Source of the DNA: Thermotogota bacterium ADurb.Bin062
GTDB lineage: Bacteria > Thermotogota > Thermotogae > MWEM01
Assembly (NCBI GenBank): GCA_002071085.1
Contig: MWEM01000017.1
Coordinates: forward strand, 1 to 51,871
Direction: 5' to 3'
Length of the DNA stretch: 51,871 bases
In this document: positions 15,984-23,598 of the stretch, piece after piece
How the letters are laid out: every line of letters begins with the position of its first letter
Position numbering within the stretch: the stretch's first letter is position 1
Program-made: the position numbers and the translations under genes
Notes under the pieces: model-generated
The model's input: the letters and a program-made list of their open reading frames with translations, nothing else
Told to the model about the DNA's origin: nothing
The model's database searches: none

Positions 15984-16060
15984 CCCTTCTTCGCCCTTCT
16001 AAAGAGCGTATCGCGCCGTCGCAAAGAGAAGGGGCGCTTACGCCGCGATGCCTGTGTGGG

Positions 16061-16111
16061 GTTACCCCGCGATGAACCTCTTAGTTATATCACCCCATAA
16101 CTTGACCCACA
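16061..16111 (+). repeat. Promoter-proximal repeat block, copy B
   Basis: About 50 bases nearly identical to 355-404, with only about six differences, ending TTGACCCACA. As in copy A, a TATAAT box follows about 30-35 bases later and then a plus-strand operon. Confidence 0.7.
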
Positions 16112-16139
16112 CCTCTCACCTTTTTCTAAGGAAAGGTTA

Positions 16140-16148
16140 TGATATAAT
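16140..16148 (+). promoter_or_regulatory. Probable extended -10 promoter of the cohesin-gene operon
   Basis: TGATATAAT is an extended -10 with the box at 16143-16148. No consensus -35 is at normal spacing. It leaves a leader of about 85 bases to the ATG at 16241. Confidence 0.55.
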
Positions 16149-16240
16149 TCTTCGTCTATAAAGAAAGGCTAACCTCGCGGGTATCGCGAGTTTTCACCGG
16201 GTTTTTTCATTTCGCGTTATAGTGAAGGAGTTGGCTATCG

Positions 16241-17050
16241 ATGAAAAGAAAAACAGTCGTTTCGATTTTCCTATTATTGGTTTGGTTAACGGTCGCATGC
16301 AGTTCAGGGGACGGTGGTGGCGGAGGGAACGGCGCGTTACCTTCCCTGCCCCAGTTATTGAGTCCGACTAGGACGATTTTAACGACTCTAACCCCCACCT
16401 TTAGGTGGACCTCGAATTTCGCGACCTCATACGATTTCTATTTGGGCCAAATCCCGGATCCTCCGAAAGTCACCTCGCCAAGCGCGCAGCAATATACACC
16501 GGCCAGCAACCTGGAACCCGGCCAGTTGTACTATTGGCGGGTGGTTGGAAAAAACGCCTTGGGGGACTCCCCATCGAGCGTGACCAGTTACTTTGTGACA
16601 CCGGAGGCCAATCCCCCCGGTCCCGCGCTCCAAATAAGGGATGCCGTTGTCACACCCAACACACAGTTTTTTGTAACGGTCAAAGGCTGGAACCTGACGG
16701 GGGTTATGGGGATCGAGCTCACCCTCGAATACAACGAATCGGAGCTGGAACTGGTAAATATCGGGGGAAATTACGAGAATACATTTCAGCCTATGGGACC
16801 GATGTCAGGATCTCTTTTGATCGGCGTTGTTAGGCCAGGTAGCGTGACGGTGACGATGTCGTTAATTCAAGACCCCGTCGATATACCGAACAATGAGATT
16901 CTGCGTGTGACCTTTCGTTCCAAGAACGGCTCCTATCCGGCGAAAATTACGATAGAGAATACCTCGAGTATCATTGCAAAAGTAGGAAACAACTTGATAA
17001 CCATCGACTTCGACAAGAGCGACCAGGGTCATTTTTTAATCGGATCGTAA
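16241..17050 (+). CDS. Cohesin-domain lipoprotein with an Fn3-like domain
   Basis: A 269-residue surface lipoprotein. Residues 1-19 are a signal peptide ending at lipobox-like LTVAC with C20 as the lipidated residue, followed by a glycine-rich linker. Residues about 35-120 resemble the Fn3-like domains of the next gene (TPTFRWTSNFATSYDFYL, GQLYYWRVVGKNALG). Residues about 130-265 look like a cohesin domain (FVTVKGWNLTGVMGIELTLEYNESELELVNI, then LRVTFRSKNG). Cohesins bind dockerins; the adjacent 1580-residue protein carries a dockerin, so the two may dock. The next gene starts 12 bases after the stop. There is no catalytic domain, consistent with an anchoring role. The cohesin assignment is based on recognisable motifs, not a search. 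Confidence 0.8.
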   Translation: MKRKTVVSIFLLLVWLTVACSSGDGGGGGNGALPSLPQLLSPTRTILTTLTPTFRWTSNFATSYDFYLGQIPDPPKVTSPSAQQYTPASNLEPGQLYYWRVVGKNALGDSPSSVTSYFVTPEANPPGPALQIRDAVVTPNTQFFVTVKGWNLTGVMGIELTLEYNESELELVNIGGNYENTFQPMGPMSGSLLIGVVRPGSVTVTMSLIQDPVDIPNNEILRVTFRSKNGSYPAKITIENTSSIIAKVGNNLITIDFDKSDQGHFLIGS

Positions 17051-17062
17051 GGAGGGATAACG

Positions 17063-20000
17063 ATGCGTCGAATGATAAAACTGCTACCGATTTTCGCCGT
17101 TCTGCTGTTAATTGTCTCTTGTGTTCGCACGCCCTTGGCCATAGAAAACGATACAATCTCGCTGATTCAAAAGGATGATGGAGTCGCGATCACCCTCAAA
17201 ACCACTGTCCTGGGCGTGGAATTGACTTTTTCACAGAAAGGGCCTGCCGTTACGCCCATCTTGGAAGATCGACTCTTGACGATATTCGACCCCGACTCCA
17301 CGCTGTTTCGGTACTCTTTCGTCAATCCGAACGGACCGATCGAAAAAGGTACCGAATTGATGGTGATCCCGGGGAAGAGAGTTGCGGATATCGCAATAAA
17401 AAAGGTCGATGTCGTGAGGCAATTGCCCGAGCCACGGGCGAATCCACCGTTTGCGAACGGCTTCTCCGTCAAAGACCAAGCCGTCGGCATTTCTGAAACC
17501 TTTGACTTGGAAATATACGGGAAGAATATCACGAATTTAGGTGGTTTCGAGTTATGGATCGAATACGATCCCGCGCTTTTGCAGGTTAACAGCTCCGGCA
17601 ACCCCATCGCCTTAACTGGCCCTTGCAGTGGGGGTCTTATGCTTTCGCCCGTGTATTACGCAGGGCAAATTAAGATCACCGCCGCATTCACCGGCGGCGT
17701 CACGATAGGCAGTTCGGCAGTACCTGTTCTTCGTATACGATTTCAGGCCAAAACGAGCGAAGGCAACGCGTATGTCCGATTTGGATCCGCGACCGTGATC
17801 AGCAACACCAGCGCTTCTCCGATGACGGTCGGTCTCCAAAACGGCACCGTCGCCATAACCGCCGGAAGTGGGCCTATCTTGCTGGGAGATTTCAACAAAG
17901 ACAAAATCGTGAACGTGTTGGATTTTGTTGCCTTTGCCAATCACTACAACACTTCAGCGTCAACATCCAGAGCCTACAACGTGCTGTATGACATCGCTCC
18001 GGCCGAGGACCACTACGGTGGAATTTGGGCCGGCATTTACGATACCTGCACACCCGATGGCAAGATCAACCTCCTCGATTTCGTCATTTTTGGGAGCAAC
18101 TATGGGAAGGAGGAGCCGACGCAAGCGAATGAAAACCCGTCAGTTCCGACGGGGCCGACGCCGGCGAACAACTCCACAGGCATTTCTACCTCCCCGACCC
18201 TGTCTTGGAATCCGAGTACGGATCCCGATGGCGATCCGGTTTCTTACGACGTATATATGGACACCAATCAGAATCCGACCACATTGAAAACGACTACGAG
18301 CCTGACCACACCACAATACGCGGCCAGCGGGCTCACAACCGGCACGAAGTATTATTGGAAGGTGGTTGCGAAGGACGATAAAGGGGGCGCCAGCACGGGC
18401 GGGCCGTGGAGTTTCACCACCCAGGCGCAAGTCAACAACCCGCCAAGCGCGCCGACCAATCCCACACCGGCCAGCGGTACCACAGGAACAGGCATAAGCT
18501 TGACACTCTCGTGGAACGCCTCCACCGATCCGGACGCAGGGGACGTCGTATCCTACGATCTGTACTGGGGTACCTCCTCCAACCCCACCTCGCTAAAAGC
18601 GGGAAACCTCTCCTCCACGAGTTATGCGATTTCGAGTCTCAGTTATAGCACGAAGTACTACTGGAAGGTCGTCGCCAAAGACAATCACGGCGCGAGCACT
18701 CCTGGGGCGGTATGGAATTTTACGACGGGAGCGGCGCCCAGCACAGCGAAATATCGGGCGCTAACCCTCGGGCTCACTATCTATGACGATGGGAACAATC
18801 TGGACGCCCCGATCTACGACTCGCAAGATATGGCTCAAATGCTTTCGCACTTATCGGAAGGTTACACGACCACCGTGAAGACGGGAAGGGTCACGAAATC
18901 CCAGCTGAACACAGCTTTGACCGGATATGTAAGCGGCAGTCAGGCGAACGACGTCTTCTTCTTCCACTACTCCGGTCACGGATGGTACACCCAAGGCCAA
19001 TCCAACCTGTACCTTTCCGACGGGCAATCGATGTCCGTATCGGAATTGCGTCAAAAGTTGTCAGCCATTAACGGGACGAAGATCGTCATCATCGACGCCT
19101 GCGAATCGGGGAGTTTCGTGAATCTGATCGAAGGACGCGAACTGGCGCTGGAAGAGAAACGTGAACGGATGCGGTTGTTCAACGAGAACGTGCTGGAAGT
19201 CTTCAGCGAACCCTCATCGGATCGCGGTACCTATACCTCTCCTCATGAGTACTACGTCCTCACGGGCGCATCGATCCATCAATACAGTTATGAGGACGAT
19301 TACCTCAACAACGGCTTTCTATCTTTCTTCTTTCTCGACGGAATGGGGGATGTGGGGGTGTCGAACCCGAATGGCGCATTCGACTATACTTACAATGCGG
19401 ACGGGTATGGTGCAGGGGGTGTGGTAGACGGGAAGATCACCTTCCGAGAAATCTACAACTATGCGAAAGATAAAGTGCAGAGCTACGCGGCCGCTTCTGG
19501 CGATACGCAAACGGTTCAAGGAACCCCGACGAGTTCGACGTACATCGTGGGGAGTTATTCGGGAGGAGCGACAAACAACCCGCCGACCACACCGAGCAAT
19601 CCCACTCCGTCGAACGGATCCACTGGCATCAGTTTGACGCAAACGCTCAGCTGGACGAGTTCCGGAGCCACGAAATATGACGTTTACTTCGGAACGTCGT
19701 CCTCACCAGGAAAGGTCAGCACGAACCAGACTGTCGCCTTGTATAACCCTGGAAGCCTGCAAGAGGGAAAGACTTACTATTGGAAGATCGTCGCGAAGAA
19801 CGACTACGGCAGCGCCACCGGGCCCGTCTGGTCCTTTACGACCCTAAGCGGGGGATCGACGGGGGACGGCGCCAGAGTGATCCTACGCTCGCCGACTCCC
19901 GAGATCATCGGCAACATCGCATTCGCTTACCAGAACGCTTTTTATGACTACCAAAACCCAACACCCCCGCATTGGAAAGCGGAGGTGGGCGGATGGCTGA

Positions 20001-21805
20001 CCTTCACTTTCACCGGAAAAACTGACTTCAATTTTACGGCTTATGGCATTCCTGCCGGCGGTTCTCCCGCATACATAGAGGGCTATGTGAACGGAGTGTA
20101 TGTGGGTTACGGCGAATTAGCGCGCAAATGGGAAAACTGGTATATAGGCGAAGAGGATATGTCAACGGGACAGAACGTGGTGAAGCTCCAGGTCTTTAAC
20201 GGTACGATGTGGATCGATGAAGCGTGGGTGGACATCAATGGCGAACCCGTGCAGAACCCGCCCTCTACCCCGGCGAATCCGTCGCCGTCGAACGGCGCCT
20301 CCGGGGTTAGCCCGAACCCCACCTTGACGTGGTCCTCTTTGAACGCCACTTCCTACAACGTCTATTTCGGAACCCAAAGCGTGCCCTCGTTGGTTCAATC
20401 AGGAATATCCAGTGCGAGCTACAGTCCCAGCGGCCCCTTGACCGCCGGCAACACCTACTATTGGAAGGTGGTCGCGGTCAACGCCTACGGGAGCACTCCC
20501 GGACCCGTTTGGTCCTTCACGGTCCAATCGGGCAGTGGAGATGGCGTGGATTTCACCGGCCCGACCTACACCGGGAACACCCTGCTCGTCAGCAACGAAT
20601 CGGTTGACGGAAACACCACTGCCTACAGCGGGAGTTTGAGCGTCCCGAGAAACCTCTTGACGAAAGACAAATACGAGCGCGACGCCAATCTGGAGCTGGA
20701 GGCCTACCGGTTGAACCCCAATCTCCCGTATCCCGAAGCTGATCTTTCTCGCTTAACGACCCCGGAAACGGCGGGGCCGCAGCCCCGAGCGGTTGGGGAC
20801 ACGAAGACCTTCACGGTCTACAACTTCCGGACAGATAGCGACGAACAGATCACGGCGACGCTCCAAGCGATCGGAACACGCACACACGTATGGGCGCAAA
20901 ACACCGCCGAGATAACTCAAGCGCGAGCCCAACAGCTTGCCAACGAATTCGACGGCGTCATCTACCCGGCGGTCACGACCAACTTCTACACCCCTTCGGA
21001 TGTCAATGGCGATGGAAAGATCGCGATCTTGTGCTTCGACATCCAAGATGATTTTGAAACGACTGGCGGCTACATCGGAGGTTACTTCTGGTCGAGAGAC
21101 CTTTATAACCAAGCGGGCTCCAACCGGATGGAAATCTTTTACATCGACACCTATCCGACAATGCACTACCCAGTGACGGCAGCCATCGACGTCACGAAGG
21201 CTTACTCGACCCTAGCGCACGAGTTCCAGCACATGGTGAACTACAACCGGAACAGGTTGGTAGAAGGCGGAGCAGCAATGGCTACTTGGCTGGACGAAGG
21301 GCTTTCGATGGCGGCCGAGCATCTCATCTACGGGGTTTTGGCCTCGAGGATCAACTACTACAACACAGCATCGGGAATCCGGAACGGGCATTCCTTGCTC
21401 TACTGGGACGATTATGGAGATACCCTGTGCAACTACGCTCTGTCCTACCTCTTCGTGCAGTACGCGAGAATCCAGATGAACCAGGGGAACGCAATCTACA
21501 GGACCATCCTGCAGGATAGCGCAAACGACTACCGGGCGGTGGAGAACGCGGCGAAAACGTACCTTGGATCCGGAATGACCTTTGGGGACTTGATGACAGA
21601 TTTCCGGTTGGCGTTATTTATGAAAAAATCAACGGGGAGGTATGGATTCAAAGGAGAGGCGGGATTCAACGCAATCGACACGAAGATGTACACGGGAACC
21701 GGTACAAATCTACGAGGGGGTGGCGCGGTTTTCAAAGCGATACCCGGCTCCTTCAACGACCCAGGCAACTCGGGATCCTCGATCCAATACGCGGGGATAC
21801 AGTAA
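17063..21805 (+). CDS. Giant lipoprotein: cohesin, dockerin, Fn3-like repeats, caspase-like and zinc-protease domains
   Basis: A 1580-residue surface lipoprotein (signal peptide 1-19, lipobox IVSC with C20). Approximate order: N-terminal domain 25-120; cohesin 130-268; dockerin 274-348 with two calcium-binding repeats (DFNKDKIVNVLDF and TPDGKINLLDF); Fn3-like domains at about 358-450 and 455-553; a caspase/C14-like domain from about 560 with catalytic H639 (SGHG) and C680 (DACESG); an Fn3-like domain near 838-930; a beta domain at about 935-1055; an Fn3-like domain at about 1064-1155; and a zinc metalloprotease with HEFQH at 1386-1390 and E1412. A cohesin and a dockerin in one chain, plus the cohesin neighbour, allow assembly on the cell surface. 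Having two protease types in one chain is odd. A strong terminator follows. Confidence 0.85.
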   Translation: MRRMIKLLPIFAVLLLIVSCVRTPLAIENDTISLIQKDDGVAITLKTTVLGVELTFSQKGPAVTPILEDRLLTIFDPDSTLFRYSFVNPNGPIEKGTELMVIPGKRVADIAIKKVDVVRQLPEPRANPPFANGFSVKDQAVGISETFDLEIYGKNITNLGGFELWIEYDPALLQVNSSGNPIALTGPCSGGLMLSPVYYAGQIKITAAFTGGVTIGSSAVPVLRIRFQAKTSEGNAYVRFGSATVISNTSASPMTVGLQNGTVAITAGSGPILLGDFNKDKIVNVLDFVAFANHYNTSASTSRAYNVLYDIAPAEDHYGGIWAGIYDTCTPDGKINLLDFVIFGSNYGKEEPTQANENPSVPTGPTPANNSTGISTSPTLSWNPSTDPDGDPVSYDVYMDTNQNPTTLKTTTSLTTPQYAASGLTTGTKYYWKVVAKDDKGGASTGGPWSFTTQAQVNNPPSAPTNPTPASGTTGTGISLTLSWNASTDPDAGDVVSYDLYWGTSSNPTSLKAGNLSSTSYAISSLSYSTKYYWKVVAKDNHGASTPGAVWNFTTGAAPSTAKYRALTLGLTIYDDGNNLDAPIYDSQDMAQMLSHLSEGYTTTVKTGRVTKSQLNTALTGYVSGSQANDVFFFHYSGHGWYTQGQSNLYLSDGQSMSVSELRQKLSAINGTKIVIIDACESGSFVNLIEGRELALEEKRERMRLFNENVLEVFSEPSSDRGTYTSPHEYYVLTGASIHQYSYEDDYLNNGFLSFFFLDGMGDVGVSNPNGAFDYTYNADGYGAGGVVDGKITFREIYNYAKDKVQSYAAASGDTQTVQGTPTSSTYIVGSYSGGATNNPPTTPSNPTPSNGSTGISLTQTLSWTSSGATKYDVYFGTSSSPGKVSTNQTVALYNPGSLQEGKTYYWKIVAKNDYGSATGPVWSFTTLSGGSTGDGARVILRSPTPEIIGNIAFAYQNAFYDYQNPTPPHWKAEVGGWLTFTFTGKTDFNFTAYGIPAGGSPAYIEGYVNGVYVGYGELARKWENWYIGEEDMSTGQNVVKLQVFNGTMWIDEAWVDINGEPVQNPPSTPANPSPSNGASGVSPNPTLTWSSLNATSYNVYFGTQSVPSLVQSGISSASYSPSGPLTAGNTYYWKVVAVNAYGSTPGPVWSFTVQSGSGDGVDFTGPTYTGNTLLVSNESVDGNTTAYSGSLSVPRNLLTKDKYERDANLELEAYRLNPNLPYPEADLSRLTTPETAGPQPRAVGDTKTFTVYNFRTDSDEQITATLQAIGTRTHVWAQNTAEITQARAQQLANEFDGVIYPAVTTNFYTPSDVNGDGKIAILCFDIQDDFETTGGYIGGYFWSRDLYNQAGSNRMEIFYIDTYPTMHYPVTAAIDVTKAYSTLAHEFQHMVNYNRNRLVEGGAAMATWLDEGLSMAAEHLIYGVLASRINYYNTASGIRNGHSLLYWDDYGDTLCNYALSYLFVQYARIQMNQGNAIYRTILQDSANDYRAVENAAKTYLGSGMTFGDLMTDFRLALFMKKSTGRYGFKGEAGFNAIDTKMYTGTGTNLRGGGAVFKAIPGSFNDPGNSGSSIQYAGIQ

Positions 21806-21826
21806 TTTAGCCTCAAGAGAAAAAAA

Positions 21827-21855
21827 CATGCCGAACTAAAGTTCGGCGTTCCCAG
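21827..21855 (+). repeat. TAAA-loop hairpin repeat, copy 5
   Basis: CATGCC start, stem GCCGAAC/GTTCGGC, TAAA loop, GTTCCCAG tail. It is fully paired with a stem unlike copies 1 and 2, and lies between the gene stop and the terminator. Confidence 0.8.
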
Positions 21856-21875
21856 GACGCTCCCATAAAGAAATG

Positions 21876-21905
21876 AAGCGCCCCGGTGAGACCGGGGCGC
21901 TTTTT
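21876..21905 (+). terminator. Intrinsic terminator after the cohesin operon
   Basis: AAGCGCCCCGGT pairs exactly with ACCGGGGCGCTT over a GAG loop (12 bp), followed by a T run. It overlaps the last bases of hutI, which ends convergently at 21904. Confidence 0.92.
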
Positions 21906-23136
21906 ATAGGCGTAGAATACCTACGGGGCCTATGACGAACCGTAGGCGCTCGTGCCCGGGAAGGTAAGGGATGGCGGTGAAATCGGGAACATCCCAAAGC
22001 AAGAGGCCTCCTATTTTTCCCTCCTCGATCGATCCCCAGGAATCCGCGACGCCTAACGAGGAGGCCGCGTTCAGGGTTTGAGCGGTGAGGATTTCGGCAG
22101 GGGTCATCTTGTACTTGGAAGCCGCTAGAAAGGCGATGATCGTGGGGTCGTAAAAGGTGCAAGACCCCGGATTGAAGTCGCTGGCCAACGCGACGCCGAC
22201 CCCGGCATCTATCAGATTCCTGGCGGGCGCGAAGGGCTTGTTGAGGAACAGGCTGGTGCCCGGTAACAGGGTGGCGACAGTGTCGCTATTCGCCAACGCG
22301 TGTATACCGGCCGGTTCGATCGCGATCAGGTGGTCGACGGAACTGGCTCCGACTTTGGCACCCAGAAGGCTGCCGCCCTCGAAACTCATCTCCTCGGCGT
22401 GCAATCTCGTTTTAAAACCCAATGCCTTGCCCTTCTCGAGGTATCTCTCGGATTGGGCGTAGTTGAAAACTCCCTTTTCGCAAAACACGTCTAGAAAGTC
22501 GACCATCTCTCTGTTTTTGGCCAATTCCTCCAAGACCTCCGCGCACAGCCAATCGATGGCGGCGTCCGCGTTCGGAAACTCGGGAGGAATGGCGTGCGGA
22601 CCCATAAAGGTTTTGAAGACTTTCGTCCCCGTGATCTTTTCGATGGCTGATAGGGCCTCCAGTTGCTTCCATTCGTTCTCTCGGTCGAGTCCGTACCCGC
22701 TCTTTCCTTCCAGCACGAGGACGCCTTTCCTTTGTAGGGCATAAACGAAAGGGAGGTTGAACCCTATCAGGTCCTCTAGCGACGCCGCTCTGACCTGTCG
22801 GGTCGTTTCTAAAATCCCGCCGCCAGCCTGGAGGATCTCCAGATAACCGGCCCCCCTTTGGCGTAAGAAGAACTCTTTTTCTCGAAATCCAAAGAACGGG
22901 ATGTGGGTATGGGGGTCTACGAAGGCGGGCGTCGCGACCAACCCAGACGCGTCGATGACCGTGTCTTCGGGTTTTATTTCGAGATTCAAATCCCTGCCGA
23001 TCCGGAGAAAGCGGCCGGCAGAGAGACAGATATCAACGTGTTCACGTTCGTTTATGACGGCCATTTCCGCCCCTTTTCGAAGGCGCTCCCCCAGGGGCGT
23101 AGCCAATTGACGGATGTTCCGGACTATCGTTTTCAT
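21904..23136 (-). CDS. hutI: Imidazolonepropionase (histidine degradation)
   Basis: It hydrolyses 4-imidazolone-5-propanoate to N-formimino-L-glutamate, the third step of histidine breakdown, in the cytoplasm. The 410-residue amidohydrolase has the metal motif DPHTH, the HutI-specific stretch FFLRQRGAGYLEILQAGGG, the LHAEE motif and ASDFNPGS near the C-terminus. The ATG at 23136 is preceded by GAGGCGAGC. A clear minus-strand promoter lies 40 bases upstream. No other hut genes are adjacent, so the pathway genes are elsewhere. Its place beside peptidase and acyl-amino-acid genes fits amino-acid fermentation. The identification is secure. Confidence 0.95.
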   Translation of the reverse strand: MKTIVRNIRQLATPLGERLRKGAEMAVINEREHVDICLSAGRFLRIGRDLNLEIKPEDTVIDASGLVATPAFVDPHTHIPFFGFREKEFFLRQRGAGYLEILQAGGGILETTRQVRAASLEDLIGFNLPFVYALQRKGVLVLEGKSGYGLDRENEWKQLEALSAIEKITGTKVFKTFMGPHAIPPEFPNADAAIDWLCAEVLEELAKNREMVDFLDVFCEKGVFNYAQSERYLEKGKALGFKTRLHAEEMSFEGGSLLGAKVGASSVDHLIAIEPAGIHALANSDTVATLLPGTSLFLNKPFAPARNLIDAGVGVALASDFNPGSCTFYDPTIIAFLAASKYKMTPAEILTAQTLNAASSLGVADSWGSIEEGKIGGLLLWDVPDFTAIPYLPGHERLRFVIGPVGILRL

Positions 23137-23172
23137 CTTGCTCGCCTCTTTTCGCTATTTATTGACGTCTAA

Positions 23173-23201
23173 ATTATAACGGATTCGAGCCTAATTATCA
23201 A
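23173..23201 (-). promoter_or_regulatory. Promoter of hutI
   Basis: On the minus strand TTGATA (23201-23196) and TATAAT (23178-23173) are separated by exactly 17 bases, a near-consensus sigma-70 type promoter about 37 bases upstream of the hutI ATG. Confidence 0.75.
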
Positions 23202-23554
23202 AGTTACGGTCTCTCACGGTCAGATACGATCTTAAGGATTTTTATCGACTCCATTCACGGTTTCTTCGCCGGATTTCATACATAATTCCTCATTTGCGTG
23301 AAGGTAATTTGAATTTTTTATGTGTGTCAATATATTATTTTCTAAATATTATTCGCGATCACGCGTTTGCTCATAGACCAGATGGTCATTAGTTGATTTT
23401 ATAGACTTTTATTATCGAATATTGGAACAGAATAATTATTAATGTATGACCTTCTATCAATGACAAACGGTGTAGCATCGGACGTGAATTAATCATGTAA
23501 ACAACGAGATTATTTCGGAGATATGAAAAGATTTCGTTTTCCGAACGGTTATTG

Positions 23555-23560
23555 TATAAT
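23555..23560 (+). promoter_or_regulatory. Probable -10 element of the peptidase operon
   Basis: A consensus TATAAT preceded directly by TG. No convincing -35 is visible at 17 bases. It gives a leader of about 30 bases to the GTG at 23599. Confidence 0.55.
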
Positions 23561-23598
23561 AGGGGTGCTTCTCACTAATCTTCAAAGGGGTGATCCAT

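Larger units (their letters stand above)
15657..16050 (+). repeat. Loose tandem array of four GCGCTTACGCCGCGATG units
   Basis: Units occupy 15657-15698, 15787-15828, 15900-15940 and 16009-16050. Each starts with a TATCG(C/A)GCCGTCGC core and ends GCGCTTACGCCGCGATG. Between units lie either a GTTATCGCGGGGTAACC inverted repeat or a CTCTGTG block, so the array looks like repeated insertion of a compound element. Confidence 0.75.
15348..16240. other. Gene-free repeat island upstream of the cohesin genes
   Basis: About 900 bases with no supported gene. In order it holds one TAAA-loop hairpin, a GGCCGGCT/AGCCGGCC hairpin, a CTCTGTG block, four spaced GCGCTTACGCCGCGATG units, a second CTCTGTG block, an ATCGCGGGGT inverted repeat, the promoter-proximal block B and the TATAAT box for the downstream genes. 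The four long units start about 110-130 bases apart, so this is a loose tandem array. Small open frames across it share the peptide ALTPRC because they read the same repeat; they are not genes. Confidence 0.8.
23137..23598. other. AT-rich divergent intergenic region
   Basis: About 460 bases between divergent hutI and the first C69 gene. The middle (about 23280-23520) is visibly richer in A and T than the flanking genes and has no supported open frame or repeat. It contains the hutI promoter at the left and the peptidase promoter at the right. The AT-rich core could be a regulatory region or old transferred DNA; I see no clear operator. Confidence 0.6.

Noticed and set aside
15573..16050. Spaced repeats considered as a CRISPR array
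   Set aside because: Units are about 40 bases, spacers are 70-90 bases and contain other repeats, and no cas gene is in the window.
15504..16075. Several short plus-strand frames sharing the peptide ALTPRC
   Set aside because: The shared peptide is only the translation of the GCGCTTACGCCGCGATG repeat; the frames lack ribosome sites and overlap one another.
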